From Halococcus salsus (lineage in GTDB: Archaea > Halobacteriota > Halobacteria > Halobacteriales > Halococcaceae): a stretch of 64,000 nt of DNA. The position numbers and the translations under genes were made by a program. Each line of letters starts with the position of its first letter. The stretch's first letter is position 1. Under the pieces are notes generated by a model, which saw only the letters and a program-made list of their open reading frames with translations, did not search any database and was not told the origin of the DNA. The DNA lies in assembly GCF_009900715.1 (NCBI RefSeq), contig NZ_JAAAJC010000001.1, positions 62,001-126,000 of the forward strand. The letters run 5' to 3'. This document shows, piece after piece, positions 25,653 to 34,869 of the stretch.

Positions 25653-26981
25653 ATGGAGAAACGTGATTACGCGATCCTCACGGTGCTCGCGCTGCTCGCG
25701 GTCGCCGTCGGAGCGGTCACGACCCGGGAGCCCCTCGGGTCGTTTCTCGTCGACGGCGCGGCCGAGACCGCGACGACGGCGGTCACGATGGGTTGGATAA
25801 CGTGGTGGGCGCTGGTGGTCGGCTTCGCGATCGCCGGCGGCGTGGAGGCGTGGGTCCCGAGCGAGAAGGTCTCGGAGCTCCTCGAAGGAAACGGCCCGCG
25901 CGAACTCGCCTACGGGACCTTCTTCGGGTTCGTCTCCTCGTCCTGTTCGTACTCGGCGACCGCCACCGCGAAGAACTTCTTCAAGAAGGGCGCGTCGGCG
26001 GCCGCCGCGCTCGGCGCGTTCATGTTCGCCTCGACCAACCTCGTGATCGAGATCGGCGCGGTGATCTGGATCCTGCTCGGGTGGCAGTTCCTCGTCGCCG
26101 ACTTCCTCGGCGGGTTCCTCCTGATCGGCCTGATGGCGCTCGGGTTTCGCTATCTCGTCCCCGACGACGTGATCGAGCGCGCCCGCGAGAACGCCACGTC
26201 CGACGACGACCCCACCGCCCGCGACCCGGTCTGTGGGATGGACGTCGATCCCGAAGAGACCGACTACTCCACCGAGCACGACGGCACGACCTACTACTTC
26301 TGTTCTGCGAGCTGCATGGAGAGCTTCGACCCCTCGGACGCGAACGACTCGATCCGCGAGCGCGCCACCTCGCTCGACGGCTGGCGCGCGCTCGCCGACA
26401 AACAGTGGAAGGAGTGGGGGATGCTCTGGGAGGACATCCTCGTGGGCTTCGTCTTCGCCGGGATCCTCTCCGGGTTCGTGCCCGATTCGGTCTGGACCGG
26501 CCTGTTCGCGGGCGAACTCCTCGGCCTCCCGGCGTTCGTCGTCTGGACCACCTTCCTCGGCGCGGTGATCGGTATCGTGACGTTCGTCTGTTCGGTCGGG
26601 AACGTCCCGTTCGCCACCATCCTCTGGACGGAGGGGCTCTCGTTCGGCGGCGTGCTGAGTTACATCTACGCCGACCTCATCATCCCGCCGCTGATGGACG
26701 CCTACCGTGGCTACTACGGGACGCAGTTCGCGGCGGTCCTCTCGGGGATGATCTTCGTCGCGGCGGTGGTCACGGGACTGGCGGTCCACGCGGTCTTCGC
26801 CGGCGTTGGACTCATCCCGCCTCGCGCGGGTACACAGGTCGCCGAGACCTCGATCGAGCTCGACTACAAGGCCGTCCTCAACGTGTTCGCGACGCTCCTG
26901 TTCGGCGTGCTCTACTACCTCCACCGCGACTCCTCGATGACGGAGGACTCCCACGGCGGGGCGGGCTCGGCGGCGGATTGA
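25653..26981 (+). CDS. ArsP/DUF318-type permease with inserted YHS metal-binding domain
   Basis: 442 residues. Two blocks of membrane helices (about 5-170 and 260-430) match the PF03773 permease family, with the conserved Cys regions SSCSYSATATAK (Cys98) and VCSVGNVPFATILW (Cys313). Between them, residues 191-226 form a YHS domain: DPVCGMDVDP, then YYFCSASCMESF, giving Cys194, Cys217 and Cys221 as likely metal ligands. Relatives transport organoarsenicals or are of unknown function; YHS domains usually bind Cu or other soft metals. A metal(loid) efflux or handling role is an inference. About 200 bases of upstream DNA hold no other gene. Confidence 0.85.
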   Translation: MEKRDYAILTVLALLAVAVGAVTTREPLGSFLVDGAAETATTAVTMGWITWWALVVGFAIAGGVEAWVPSEKVSELLEGNGPRELAYGTFFGFVSSSCSYSATATAKNFFKKGASAAAALGAFMFASTNLVIEIGAVIWILLGWQFLVADFLGGFLLIGLMALGFRYLVPDDVIERARENATSDDDPTARDPVCGMDVDPEETDYSTEHDGTTYYFCSASCMESFDPSDANDSIRERATSLDGWRALADKQWKEWGMLWEDILVGFVFAGILSGFVPDSVWTGLFAGELLGLPAFVVWTTFLGAVIGIVTFVCSVGNVPFATILWTEGLSFGGVLSYIYADLIIPPLMDAYRGYYGTQFAAVLSGMIFVAAVVTGLAVHAVFAGVGLIPPRAGTQVAETSIELDYKAVLNVFATLLFGVLYYLHRDSSMTEDSHGGAGSAAD

Positions 26982-26984
26982 GGC

Positions 26985-28085
26985 TCAGTCGAACGGGTCC
27001 TCGAGGTCGCCGGCGATCGCCTCGAACGCGTCGGTCGTCGTCACGAGCCCGACCACACGGCTTTCGTCGCGCTCGTTCGTTCCCTCGACCAGCGCGAGCT
27101 CCTGGTTCTCGGCCTGGAACCGGTCGATGAGCTCGCTGACCGGGAGGTCGTCGGGCACCGTCATCGGCGGGGTGGCGATGGCGTCGAGCGCGAGTTTTCC
27201 CTCCCGGAGGGCGTCGATGTTCGCGAGCACCACCGGCGCGTAGACGACCCCGACGAACTCGTCGAGCGACTCGCCGACGAGCGGGAGCCGGGTGTGCTGG
27301 CGCTTCCGCATGACTTCAATGTTGTCGGCCACCGAATCGCCCGTCGAGAGCGCCACCACCGCCTCGCGGGGGATCATCACGTCCGCCACGGGCGTCTCGC
27401 CGATCTCGAGTGCGTTGAGCACCTCCTCTTCGCGTTCGTCGGGGATCTCCCCACCGAGGATCGACCCCATCCGGCTCTTGAGCTCGCCACGCGAGGCCGG
27501 CCGGTCGTCGCCGTCGCCTTCTTCCATCTCCTCGTCGGCCCACGACCGGGTGATCTCGATGCCGACGAGGCCGAGTAACCCCTTCGCCACCCAGTCGGCG
27601 AACCGGATCACGGGGCCGAGGAGCGTCGTCCACCAGTAGAGCACCGGCGCGCCGTAGCGCGCCGCGAGCTTCGTCCGTTCGATCCCGAGGTAGGTCGGGG
27701 CCTGCTCGGCGACGATGACGTGGAGCAGGTTGACGCTCGCGAGCGCGAGCCCTACCGCGAGCGCGGTGTGGCCCTCCGACCCGCCGAGCACGCCGGCCAG
27801 CCCCACCGCCCGCACCGCCGGGTCGAGCACCGCCACGAGCGCCGGTTCGGCCACGATCCCCAGCCCGACGCTCGATATCGTGATCCCGAGCTGACAACCC
27901 GAGAGGTAGATCTCGAGCTCCTCGGTCATCTCCCAGGCGCGTTCGAGCCCGCTCCGGCCGCGGAACTCGCTCTCCGAGAACTGTCTCACCCGCGTCAGCG
28001 CGAACTCCGTGACGACGAAGAAGCCGTTCGAGAACAGCAATCCGAGACCGCCGAGCAACTGGAGCCCCGTCGCGAACGTCACCAT
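26985..28085 (-). CDS. CNNM/CorC-type membrane protein (DUF21 plus CBS pair)
   Basis: 366 residues: an N-terminal DUF21/CNNM transmembrane domain (about 1-175, with NGFFVVTEFALTRVR and the LSGCQLGITISSVGLGIVAEPAL signature), then a tandem CBS domain (about 215-355, including DVMIPREAVVALSTGDSV and a second motif VVGLVTTTDAFEAIAGDLEDPFD). No C-terminal CorC_HlyC domain is evident. The family is implicated in Mg2+ or other divalent cation transport and sensing. Tail-to-tail with the YHS permease, 3 bases apart. Confidence 0.9.
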   Translation of the reverse strand: MVTFATGLQLLGGLGLLFSNGFFVVTEFALTRVRQFSESEFRGRSGLERAWEMTEELEIYLSGCQLGITISSVGLGIVAEPALVAVLDPAVRAVGLAGVLGGSEGHTALAVGLALASVNLLHVIVAEQAPTYLGIERTKLAARYGAPVLYWWTTLLGPVIRFADWVAKGLLGLVGIEITRSWADEEMEEGDGDDRPASRGELKSRMGSILGGEIPDEREEEVLNALEIGETPVADVMIPREAVVALSTGDSVADNIEVMRKRQHTRLPLVGESLDEFVGVVYAPVVLANIDALREGKLALDAIATPPMTVPDDLPVSELIDRFQAENQELALVEGTNERDESRVVGLVTTTDAFEAIAGDLEDPFD

Positions 28086-28138
28086 TGCCCTCCCTTTTCA
28101 GGCCGGAACCGTGAACGCGTTGACTCGCTCGCGAAGGA

Positions 28139-30244
28139 TCAATCGTCCCGACCCAGCAGCGCCCGCGCCGCACCGACTGCGACCGCGCCGGCCGCCGCGA
28201 GCACGCCGAAGCCGGGCCCCGAGCCCTCGGTGGTCCCCTCCGAACTCCCGTTCCCGGTCCCGCCGGCCGAGCCACCCGTTCCGGCTGAACCGCCCTCCGA
28301 CCCGGCCGTCGTGCCGCCCGTCGTCCCGGCGGTCCCGGTCGCCGTCGCACCCGTCCCGGTGCCCGCTCCGGTTCCGGTCGCCGTCGCGCTCGTTCCGGTT
28401 CCGGCGGTTCCGGAGGCGGTCGAGCTGCCGTTCGTGGCGACCGTGGCGTTGCCGGTCGCCGTGGTCGCGTTGCCGGTCGTGGTGGCTTCCTCGTTCTCCG
28501 GCGGCAGGATCCGCCGAACCCGGCCGGTCTCGTCCCCGCCGGTGTTGTCCGTCGTCAGGACGTAGAGCTCGCCGTCGTCGTCCCGTCCGAGCGCGAGCAC
28601 GTAGCCGCCGACGTAGCCGTTCTCGGTGTTCTCGATCTGGAGGTCCTCGAGCTCCCAGAGCCCGTCGCCCTCGGCCGGCGTGGCGGCGAACAGCGACCCC
28701 GTCGGGGTCTCGGTCTCCTTCGTCTTCCGGAAGTCGCCGAAGACGTACTTCCCCTGGAGGGCGGGGATGGCGTCGTTCTCGTATATGTAGCCTCCGATCG
28801 ACGCCGACCCGACCCCGACCCCCTCGTGGGTGTGGGGGTACTCGATGATCGGGTCGACGAGGGGTTCGCCGCCGCGGACGTCCTCGGGGGTGTGGGTGGG
28901 ACACGACTCCGGCGGATTTCGACTCCCCTCGGGACCGGGGCTGAAGCAGTGGGTCCCCTCGCGGACGTTCCAGCCGTAGTTGGTGCCCTTCTCGATCAGG
29001 TCGATCTCCTCGAACATGTTCTGCCCGACGTCGGAGGCGTAGAGGTCGCCCCCCGAAAACCCCATCCGCCAGGGGTTACGGAGGCCCCACGCGTAGTACT
29101 CGTCGAGCCCTGCTCCCTCCACCAGCGGGTTGTCGTCGGGGATCCCGTAGGCTTTCTCGCCGTCCTGTGAGTCGACGTCGATCCGGTGGATGCCACCCAG
29201 CAGGTTCTCGGAGACGTTCTGGCCGTTGCCGCCCTCGTTCGCCTCGTACCAATCGGAGACGTGGCCCAGGTCGGTGTCGTGGGCCCCGCCGCCGTCGCCC
29301 ATGCCCATGTAGAGGTAGCCGTCCTCGGGCCCGAAGACGATCGCTCCCGAGTTGTGGGTGTCGTACGGCGAGGGGATCTCCATGACCGTCCGCTCGGAGT
29401 CGGGGTCGGCGCTGGTACCGTCGTCGTTCGCCGTGAACTCGGCGAGGACCTCGGTGTGGTCGAACTCCTCCGGGGTTCCCTCCCGGATCGGGGCGCTGTA
29501 ACGCAGGTAGAACTTCCGGTTCTCCTCGTAGTCGGGGTGGAAGGCCATCCCGAGCAGTCCCATCTCGCCGGTGATCTCGACGATCCGGTCGCTCACGTCG
29601 ATGAACGGCTCGTCACGGAGGCCGTCGGAATCCCGGAGGTAGACCTGGCCGAACCGGTCCACGATGTACATCGCCGACCCGCCCGGCGGGGTCTCGAAGT
29701 CGAGCGGTGCGACGAGACCGCCGTCGGCGACGGTTTCGAGCCGCACCGACGCGCCCTTCGGGACGTACGGTTCGGCGTTCGTGTTCTCCGGTGTCGCGGT
29801 CTCGTCGCCGAACAGTATCTCCCCGCGCATCGAGACGGGATGGACGTCGCAGATGTAGGCCGCCATCTCCTCGGTCGCGGTGAACTCGTAGCTCTGGGTC
29901 GCGCCCTGTTCCGAGACGATCTCGCTGCGCTCGATGGAGTTGTCGTCGTCGTCGAGGAAGGCGACGTTGTGGGGCTGGCCGTCGGTGTTCTCCCACTCGA
30001 ACACGTAGGTCGTGCCGGCTTCGAGCCGGAGCGGGGGGTTGGTCTCGTCGGCGACCGAATCGGGCGAGCGCCCGATCCAGCCCCCGACCTCGCCACCGAA
30101 ACTGAACGTCTCGGGCTCCGACTGTGCGCCGGCGAGGCCCCCGACACCGGCGAGCGCGCCGACCGAGGCCGCCGTCCGGAGGAATCGTCTGCGGGTCGTT
30201 CCGTTCGGTGCGAGCCGTTCCGTCGTGGTGGTATCGAAGTTCAT
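28139..30244 (-). CDS. Cupredoxin / PQQ-type sugar dehydrogenase fusion, PGF-CTERM-like anchor (paralogue 1)
   Basis: 701 residues from ATG 30244. The Tat signal TTRRRFLRTAAS is followed by a plastocyanin-like domain (about 45-150) with type-1 copper ligands His92 (PHNV) and Cys132/His135/Met139 (YICDVHPVSMRG). A GSDH beta-propeller (about 165-560) of the soluble glucose/aldose dehydrogenase family follows, with LLGMAFHPDY, GPDGYLYMGMGDGG and YGWNVREGTHCF-type motifs. A long Thr/Gly/Ser-rich linker and a C-terminal GPGFGVLAAAGAVAVGAA helix plus basic end resemble a PGF-CTERM archaeosortase anchor. Predicted role: extracellular sugar oxidation passing electrons to copper. Tandem with paralogue 2, 73 bases upstream. 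Confidence 0.88.
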   Translation of the reverse strand: MNFDTTTTERLAPNGTTRRRFLRTAASVGALAGVGGLAGAQSEPETFSFGGEVGGWIGRSPDSVADETNPPLRLEAGTTYVFEWENTDGQPHNVAFLDDDDNSIERSEIVSEQGATQSYEFTATEEMAAYICDVHPVSMRGEILFGDETATPENTNAEPYVPKGASVRLETVADGGLVAPLDFETPPGGSAMYIVDRFGQVYLRDSDGLRDEPFIDVSDRIVEITGEMGLLGMAFHPDYEENRKFYLRYSAPIREGTPEEFDHTEVLAEFTANDDGTSADPDSERTVMEIPSPYDTHNSGAIVFGPEDGYLYMGMGDGGGAHDTDLGHVSDWYEANEGGNGQNVSENLLGGIHRIDVDSQDGEKAYGIPDDNPLVEGAGLDEYYAWGLRNPWRMGFSGGDLYASDVGQNMFEEIDLIEKGTNYGWNVREGTHCFSPGPEGSRNPPESCPTHTPEDVRGGEPLVDPIIEYPHTHEGVGVGSASIGGYIYENDAIPALQGKYVFGDFRKTKETETPTGSLFAATPAEGDGLWELEDLQIENTENGYVGGYVLALGRDDDGELYVLTTDNTGGDETGRVRRILPPENEEATTTGNATTATGNATVATNGSSTASGTAGTGTSATATGTGAGTGTGATATGTAGTTGGTTAGSEGGSAGTGGSAGGTGNGSSEGTTEGSGPGFGVLAAAGAVAVGAARALLGRDD

Positions 30245-30317
30245 TGTCAACTCTCACGCTCCGGCGAGTGGTCCCGTCCGCGTCGCCGTCCGGCCCGGAC
30301 GGGCGATCCGGCCTCGG

Positions 30318-32390
30318 TCATTCGTCCCCGCCCCGGGACACCAGTCGGGCGGCGATGCCGACGACGCCCGCCAGCCCCGCGAGCACGCCGAACCCGGGTC
30401 CGCTCCCCGGGACGAACCGGCCGACCCCACCGTCCTCGGTTCCGTTCGACGTGTTCGTGGTCGTCGCGCTCTCGGTCGCGGTCGGTGTCGGTTCCTCGGT
30501 CGCGGTGGCCGTCTCGGTGGCGGTCGCGGTCGGGGTGGGCTCGGCGGTCGCCGTCGCGGTCGGCGGTCGACCCGGCGTCTCGGTGTCGGCGGCCGTCGTC
30601 TCCTCGGCCGCGGGCGGCCGGAGGCGCTGGACGGCCCCGGTCTCGCCCGTCGGGCCGAGTTCGTCGGTCGTCAGCGCGTAGAGTTCGCCGTCGTTGTCCC
30701 GACCGACACACAGCAAGAACCCGTTCAGATGACCGTTGTCGGTGTCGGCGAGCGTTATCTCTTCGGTCGACCACTGGCCCTCGTCGGTCGGGGTGGCGGC
30801 GAACAGCGACCCCGTCGGTTCGGCCTTCCCCTTCGAGTAGTCGCCGAAGACGTACCGGTCTTCGAGCTCCGGGATGGTCGCGTTCTCGTAGAAGTAGCCG
30901 CCGATCACGGAGATGCCGGCCCCGGGGCCGTCCTCGACGTTCGGGTGGGGGTACTCGACGACGGGGTCGATCAGCGGCTCGCCGCCGCGCACCGAGTCGG
31001 GGGTGCGGCTCGGACACGACGCCCGCGTGTCGCCCGGGTTGCCGGTCGCGGCGAAACAGTGGGTCCCTTCCTTGATGTTCCACCCGTAGTTGCCGCCCTT
31101 CTCGACGACGTCGACCTCCTCGTATCGCGCCTGTCCGACGTCGGCGGCCATCAGCCGACCGCCGGAGAAGTCCATCCGCCAGGGGTTGCGAAAGCCCCAG
31201 GCGTAGTGTTCGTCGAGGCCCGCGTCGTCGACCAGCGGGTTGCCGTCGGGGATCCCGTAGGCTTTCCCTCCCTCCTGCGTATCGACGTCGATCCGGAGGA
31301 TGCTCCCCAGGAGGTTGTGGCCGACGTCCTGGCCGTTCCCGCCCCGGTTCGGGGCGTACCAGTCGTCGACCTGCTTCTCCGACTTCAGCGCGCCGCCCCC
31401 GTTGCCGATGCTGATGTAGAGGTAGCCGTCGTCGGGGCCGAACGCGAGCGCGCCGCCGTTGTGGGTGTAGTACGGCGAGGGCATTTCGAGCAGCACGCGC
31501 TGGGTTTCGGGTAACGCCGCCGTGCCGTCCGCGTTTGCCTCGTACTCCTCGACCACTTGCGTGTGGGTGTAGTTCGAGGGCGTGCCCTCGCGCCGCGGGG
31601 CGCTGTAGGCCACGTAGAACTTGCGGTTCTCGGCGAAGTTCGGGTGGAACGCGAGTCCGAGCAGGCCGCGTTCGTCGATCACCTTCTCGTTCGGGAGGTT
31701 CCCGAAGTCGACGAGCTGGTCGCTGAGGTCGAAGAAGGTCTCGCGCTCGCCGGAAGCGGTGTCGTAGACGTAGATCTGGCCCACTTGGTCCACGATGAAG
31801 AGGCGGCCGCGCTCGCCAGGCGGCACTGCGAGGTCCAGCGGCGCGGTGAGACCCTCGTCGGCGACCGTCTCGGTTCGTATCTGCGGTCCCTTCTCGAAGT
31901 ACGACTCGTCCACTTCGACCCCGCTCGTCGTGGTCTCGGTCGCCGGCTCGAAACTGACGTCACCGACCATCGTGGTCGGGTGGACCTCACAGAGGTAGGT
32001 CGCCATCTCCTCGGTCGCGGTGAACGCGAGGGTCTGGGTCTTCCCCCTCCCGGAGATGACCTCCGTCCGTTCGAGGACGGTGCCGTTGGCGTCGTGTATC
32101 TCGATGTTGTGTGGCGCGCCGTCGGTGTTCGTCCACGTGATCCGGTAGTCGGTACCGGCTTCGAGGTGGAGGGTCGGGTTGGTCGCGCCCTCGATCCGGC
32201 CGGGGGCTCGACCGACCCAGCCGGCGGTCGTGCCATCGAGCTCGATCGTCTCGGGCTGTGACTGGGCGGCGGCTCCCGTGAGCCCGCCGACGCTGGCGAG
32301 CGTGCCGGCCGCGGCCACAGTCAGAAACCGTCGGCGCGAGGGCAGACCGGACGAACTGGAGGACGCTCCCGTATCTGGTCCCTGTGTCAT
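30318..32390 (-). CDS. Cupredoxin / PQQ-type sugar dehydrogenase fusion, PGF-CTERM-like anchor (paralogue 2)
   Basis: 690 residues from ATG 32390, same architecture as the next gene. Tat motif SRRRFLTVAAAGT; copper domain ligands His94 (PHNIE) and Cys134/His137/Met141 (YLCEVHPTTMVG); GSDH propeller (about 185-560) with LLGLAFHPNF, GPDDGYLYISIGNGGG and YGWNIKEGTHCFA; a Thr/Glu-rich linker; and GPGFGVLAGLAGVVGIAARL near the C-terminus as anchor. The frame is open about 770 bases further upstream, but that lies antisense to the purine gene and is not part of the protein. First of two tandem genes; probably a duplication that has since diverged, most obviously in the linker. Confidence 0.88.
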   Translation of the reverse strand: MTQGPDTGASSSSSGLPSRRRFLTVAAAGTLASVGGLTGAAAQSQPETIELDGTTAGWVGRAPGRIEGATNPTLHLEAGTDYRITWTNTDGAPHNIEIHDANGTVLERTEVISGRGKTQTLAFTATEEMATYLCEVHPTTMVGDVSFEPATETTTSGVEVDESYFEKGPQIRTETVADEGLTAPLDLAVPPGERGRLFIVDQVGQIYVYDTASGERETFFDLSDQLVDFGNLPNEKVIDERGLLGLAFHPNFAENRKFYVAYSAPRREGTPSNYTHTQVVEEYEANADGTAALPETQRVLLEMPSPYYTHNGGALAFGPDDGYLYISIGNGGGALKSEKQVDDWYAPNRGGNGQDVGHNLLGSILRIDVDTQEGGKAYGIPDGNPLVDDAGLDEHYAWGFRNPWRMDFSGGRLMAADVGQARYEEVDVVEKGGNYGWNIKEGTHCFAATGNPGDTRASCPSRTPDSVRGGEPLIDPVVEYPHPNVEDGPGAGISVIGGYFYENATIPELEDRYVFGDYSKGKAEPTGSLFAATPTDEGQWSTEEITLADTDNGHLNGFLLCVGRDNDGELYALTTDELGPTGETGAVQRLRPPAAEETTAADTETPGRPPTATATAEPTPTATATETATATEEPTPTATESATTTNTSNGTEDGGVGRFVPGSGPGFGVLAGLAGVVGIAARLVSRGGDE

Positions 32391-32542
32391 GTTCTTTGAT
32401 GAAGGCCGATCCCGGTGCCGGGAGTCGGTTTTAGCTATCTCGAAAACGGTGCGGGATTCACTTAGCGGTTGTGATACCAGCATCGCCGACGGTTCGTCGA
32501 TAGGTGGATTGCTCGAACCTTCTGGGCCGCGAATCGACCGGT

Positions 32543-34126
32543 TCAGTCGTGGCGGAAGGCGCGCTGACCGGTGTGGGCCATCGCGAGACCGAGGTCGTCG
32601 GCCGCCGCGACCACCTCGTCGTCCCGCATGGAGCCGCCGGGCTGGACCACGGCTTCGACGCCGGCCTCGGCCGCCGCCTCGATGCCGTCGGGGAACGGGA
32701 AGAACGCGTCCGACGCCAGCACCGACCCCTCGGGACCCTTCCCCTCGGCGTGTTCGTCGGCCTTCATCGCCGCCAGCCGCACCGCGTCGACCCGCGAGAC
32801 TTGGCCCATCCCCACCCCGACGGTCTCGGTGCCGTCGGCGAGCAGGATCGCGTTCGACTTGACGTGTTTGATGACCTGCCAGGCGAAACACATCGTCTCC
32901 AACTGCTCGTCGGTGGGTTCGCGTTCGGTGACGACCTCCAAGTCGTCGGGCGTGATGACCTGGGCGTCGCGCTCCTGGACGAGCCGACCGCCGGCGAGTG
33001 GTTTCTCGCGAAAGCGTGCCTGCGCGCCGAACTCGCCGACGTCGAGCACCCGGAGACTCTCCTTCTCCCGGAGGGTCGAGAGCGCGTCGTCGGTGTAGCC
33101 CGGCGCGACGACGACCTCCTTGTAGGAGTCGATGACCTGCTCGGCGGTCGCGGCGTCGCACTCGCGGTTGAGCGCGACGATCCCGCCGAACGCGCTCATC
33201 GGATCGGTGGCGAGCGCGTGTTCGTAGGCCGTCGCGAGGTCGTCGGCGGTCGCACAGCCCGCGGGGTTGGTGTGTTTGATCACCGCGGCGGCCGGCTCGT
33301 CGAACTCCTCGATCAGCCCGAGCGCGCCGTCGGCGTCGTTGTAGTTGTTGTACGAGAGCGCCTTCGCGTCGGGGTTCAACTGGTCGGCGTCGACCACGCT
33401 CGTCGCCTCGCTCGTCGGGTCCGAGTAGACCGCCGCGGCCTGGTGTGGGTTCTCGCCGTACCTGAGCTGTGCCCCGCGCTCCTCGGTGGCCATCCGCCGG
33501 CTCGGGAAGTCGTCGGTCGCGTCGCGTTCGACGCGCACCTGCCGGTCGTCGCCCTCACCCTTGATCTCGATCGCGCCCTCGGCGAACCACCGGACGGCAC
33601 GCGGGTAGGCCACGAACTCGGCCCGCTGGAGCACCCTGGTCTTCAGCGACTCGGCGTCGTCGTTGGCGTACACCGGTACTGCCTCCTGGGTCACGATCGG
33701 TCCTTCGTCGACCTCCTCGGTCGCGATGTGGACGGTGCAGCCCGTGACGCTGACGCCCGAATCGAGGACCTGTTCGTGGGCGTCGGCCCCCGGGAAGGCG
33801 GGCAGCAGCGACGGGTGGACGTTGAAGGTGAGCGGCGCGTCGTCGAGGTACTCGTCGGTGAGCACGCGCATGTAGCCGTCGAGGCAAACGAGGTCGACGT
33901 CGTAGCCGTCGAGCGCGTCGAGCAGCCGGCGCTCGTGGGCCTCACGCGAGTCGTCGCCCTGCTCGACGACTTCGGTGGGAACCCCGCGCTCGGCCGCGCT
34001 ATCGAGCACCGGCGCGTCGGGGTCGTCGGTGAGGACGACCGCGAGCTCCGCCCCGCCGGGTTCCCGTTCGGCGATCCGCAGCAGGTTCCGGCCCCGGTTC
34101 CCCGCCAGCCCCGCGATCCTGGTCAT
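32543..34126 (-). CDS. Bifunctional GAR formyltransferase / AICAR formyltransferase (PurN-PurH-C fusion)
   Basis: 527 residues from ATG 34126. Residues 1-190 are a PurN-type glycinamide ribonucleotide transformylase with catalytic Asn102 and His104 (FNVHPSLLPAF) and Asp140 (EEVDEGPIV). Residues about 205-527 are the AICAR transformylase domain of PurH with RYGENPHQ (222-229), the catalytic Lys284-His285 in KHTNPAGC, and a C-terminal LGLAMAHTGQRAFRHD. The IMP cyclohydrolase domain is absent, as expected where an archaeal PurO does that step. Both formyl-transfer steps of purine synthesis are thus in one polypeptide, an arrangement known in Halobacteria (often called PurNH). Confidence 0.93.
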   Translation of the reverse strand: MTRIAGLAGNRGRNLLRIAEREPGGAELAVVLTDDPDAPVLDSAAERGVPTEVVEQGDDSREAHERRLLDALDGYDVDLVCLDGYMRVLTDEYLDDAPLTFNVHPSLLPAFPGADAHEQVLDSGVSVTGCTVHIATEEVDEGPIVTQEAVPVYANDDAESLKTRVLQRAEFVAYPRAVRWFAEGAIEIKGEGDDRQVRVERDATDDFPSRRMATEERGAQLRYGENPHQAAAVYSDPTSEATSVVDADQLNPDAKALSYNNYNDADGALGLIEEFDEPAAAVIKHTNPAGCATADDLATAYEHALATDPMSAFGGIVALNRECDAATAEQVIDSYKEVVVAPGYTDDALSTLREKESLRVLDVGEFGAQARFREKPLAGGRLVQERDAQVITPDDLEVVTEREPTDEQLETMCFAWQVIKHVKSNAILLADGTETVGVGMGQVSRVDAVRLAAMKADEHAEGKGPEGSVLASDAFFPFPDGIEAAAEAGVEAVVQPGGSMRDDEVVAAADDLGLAMAHTGQRAFRHD

Positions 34127-34195
34127 AGTCGTGGTGGGGACGCCAGCCACTTTGTGCGTTCCCATTCGGTACCCGCTCGCCGCGCCCAGGTCGGG

Positions 34196-34831
34196 TTACT
34201 CCCCGCGCTCGCCGAGCCACTCGCCGAACGACGCCAGCGCGCGTCCGCGGTGGGAGACCGCGTTCTTCTCCGCCGTGTCCATCTCCGCGAACGTGGTGCC
34301 GTCGTGTTCGAAGATCGGGTCGTAGCCGAACCCGCCGTCGCCGCGCGCCGGGACGATCCGCCCGCGCACCACGCCCTCGAAGAGCTTCACCGGCAGGCCC
34401 TCGTTCGACTCGTCGCCCGCCGCGGCCGCGAGCGCGCGGTCGTCCCGGTCGACCGGGTCCGGACTCGCGTCGAACGACCCGCCGTCGCAGTAGGCCAGCA
34501 CACACCGGAAGGCCGCCCGGGTGTCCTCGGCGGACCCGTCCTCGCCCTCCTGATTGGTCACGAGCCGCCGGACACGCTCGACGCCGAGGGTGTCCTCGAC
34601 GTACGCGGAGTACGGCCCCGGGAACCCATCGAGGGAGTCGACGAACAGGCCGGCGTCGTCGACGATCACGGGTTCGTCCGCGTGGGTGTAGGCCTCGCGC
34701 GCGCCGTGGGCCGCGATCGTCCCGAGGTCGGGGGCCTGCACCTCGGTGTAGTCGTAGTCGAGGGGGTCACAGTCGATGTACGCCCGCGCCTCGCGGACCT
34801 TCCCCTCGTTGGTCGTCACGTACCTGAGCAT
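34196..34831 (-). CDS. Non-canonical purine NTP pyrophosphatase (ITPase/HAM1)
   Basis: 211 residues. The N-terminus LRYVTTNEGKVREA is the family signature (T/S-x-N-x-x-K). Further motifs are EPVIVDDAGLFVDSLDGFPGPYSAY and the C-terminal GDGGFGYDPIFEHDG and SHRGRAL. Removes ITP, dITP and XTP from nucleotide pools, in the cytosol. Longer in-frame starts upstream lie antisense to the DUF5808 gene and lack family sequence. Same strand as its neighbours but with real gaps, so co-transcription is uncertain. Confidence 0.93.
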   Translation of the reverse strand: MLRYVTTNEGKVREARAYIDCDPLDYDYTEVQAPDLGTIAAHGAREAYTHADEPVIVDDAGLFVDSLDGFPGPYSAYVEDTLGVERVRRLVTNQEGEDGSAEDTRAAFRCVLAYCDGGSFDASPDPVDRDDRALAAAAGDESNEGLPVKLFEGVVRGRIVPARGDGGFGYDPIFEHDGTTFAEMDTAEKNAVSHRGRALASFGEWLGERGE

Positions 34832-34869
34832 GCCGGGTATGGGGAACTCGCCGAAAAGTAGGCGTCGAT

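Noticed and set aside
32543-34126. PurN-AICARFT fusion as a novel enzyme
   Set aside because: The fusion is real, but this arrangement is already known in Halobacteria, so it is annotated and not claimed as new.
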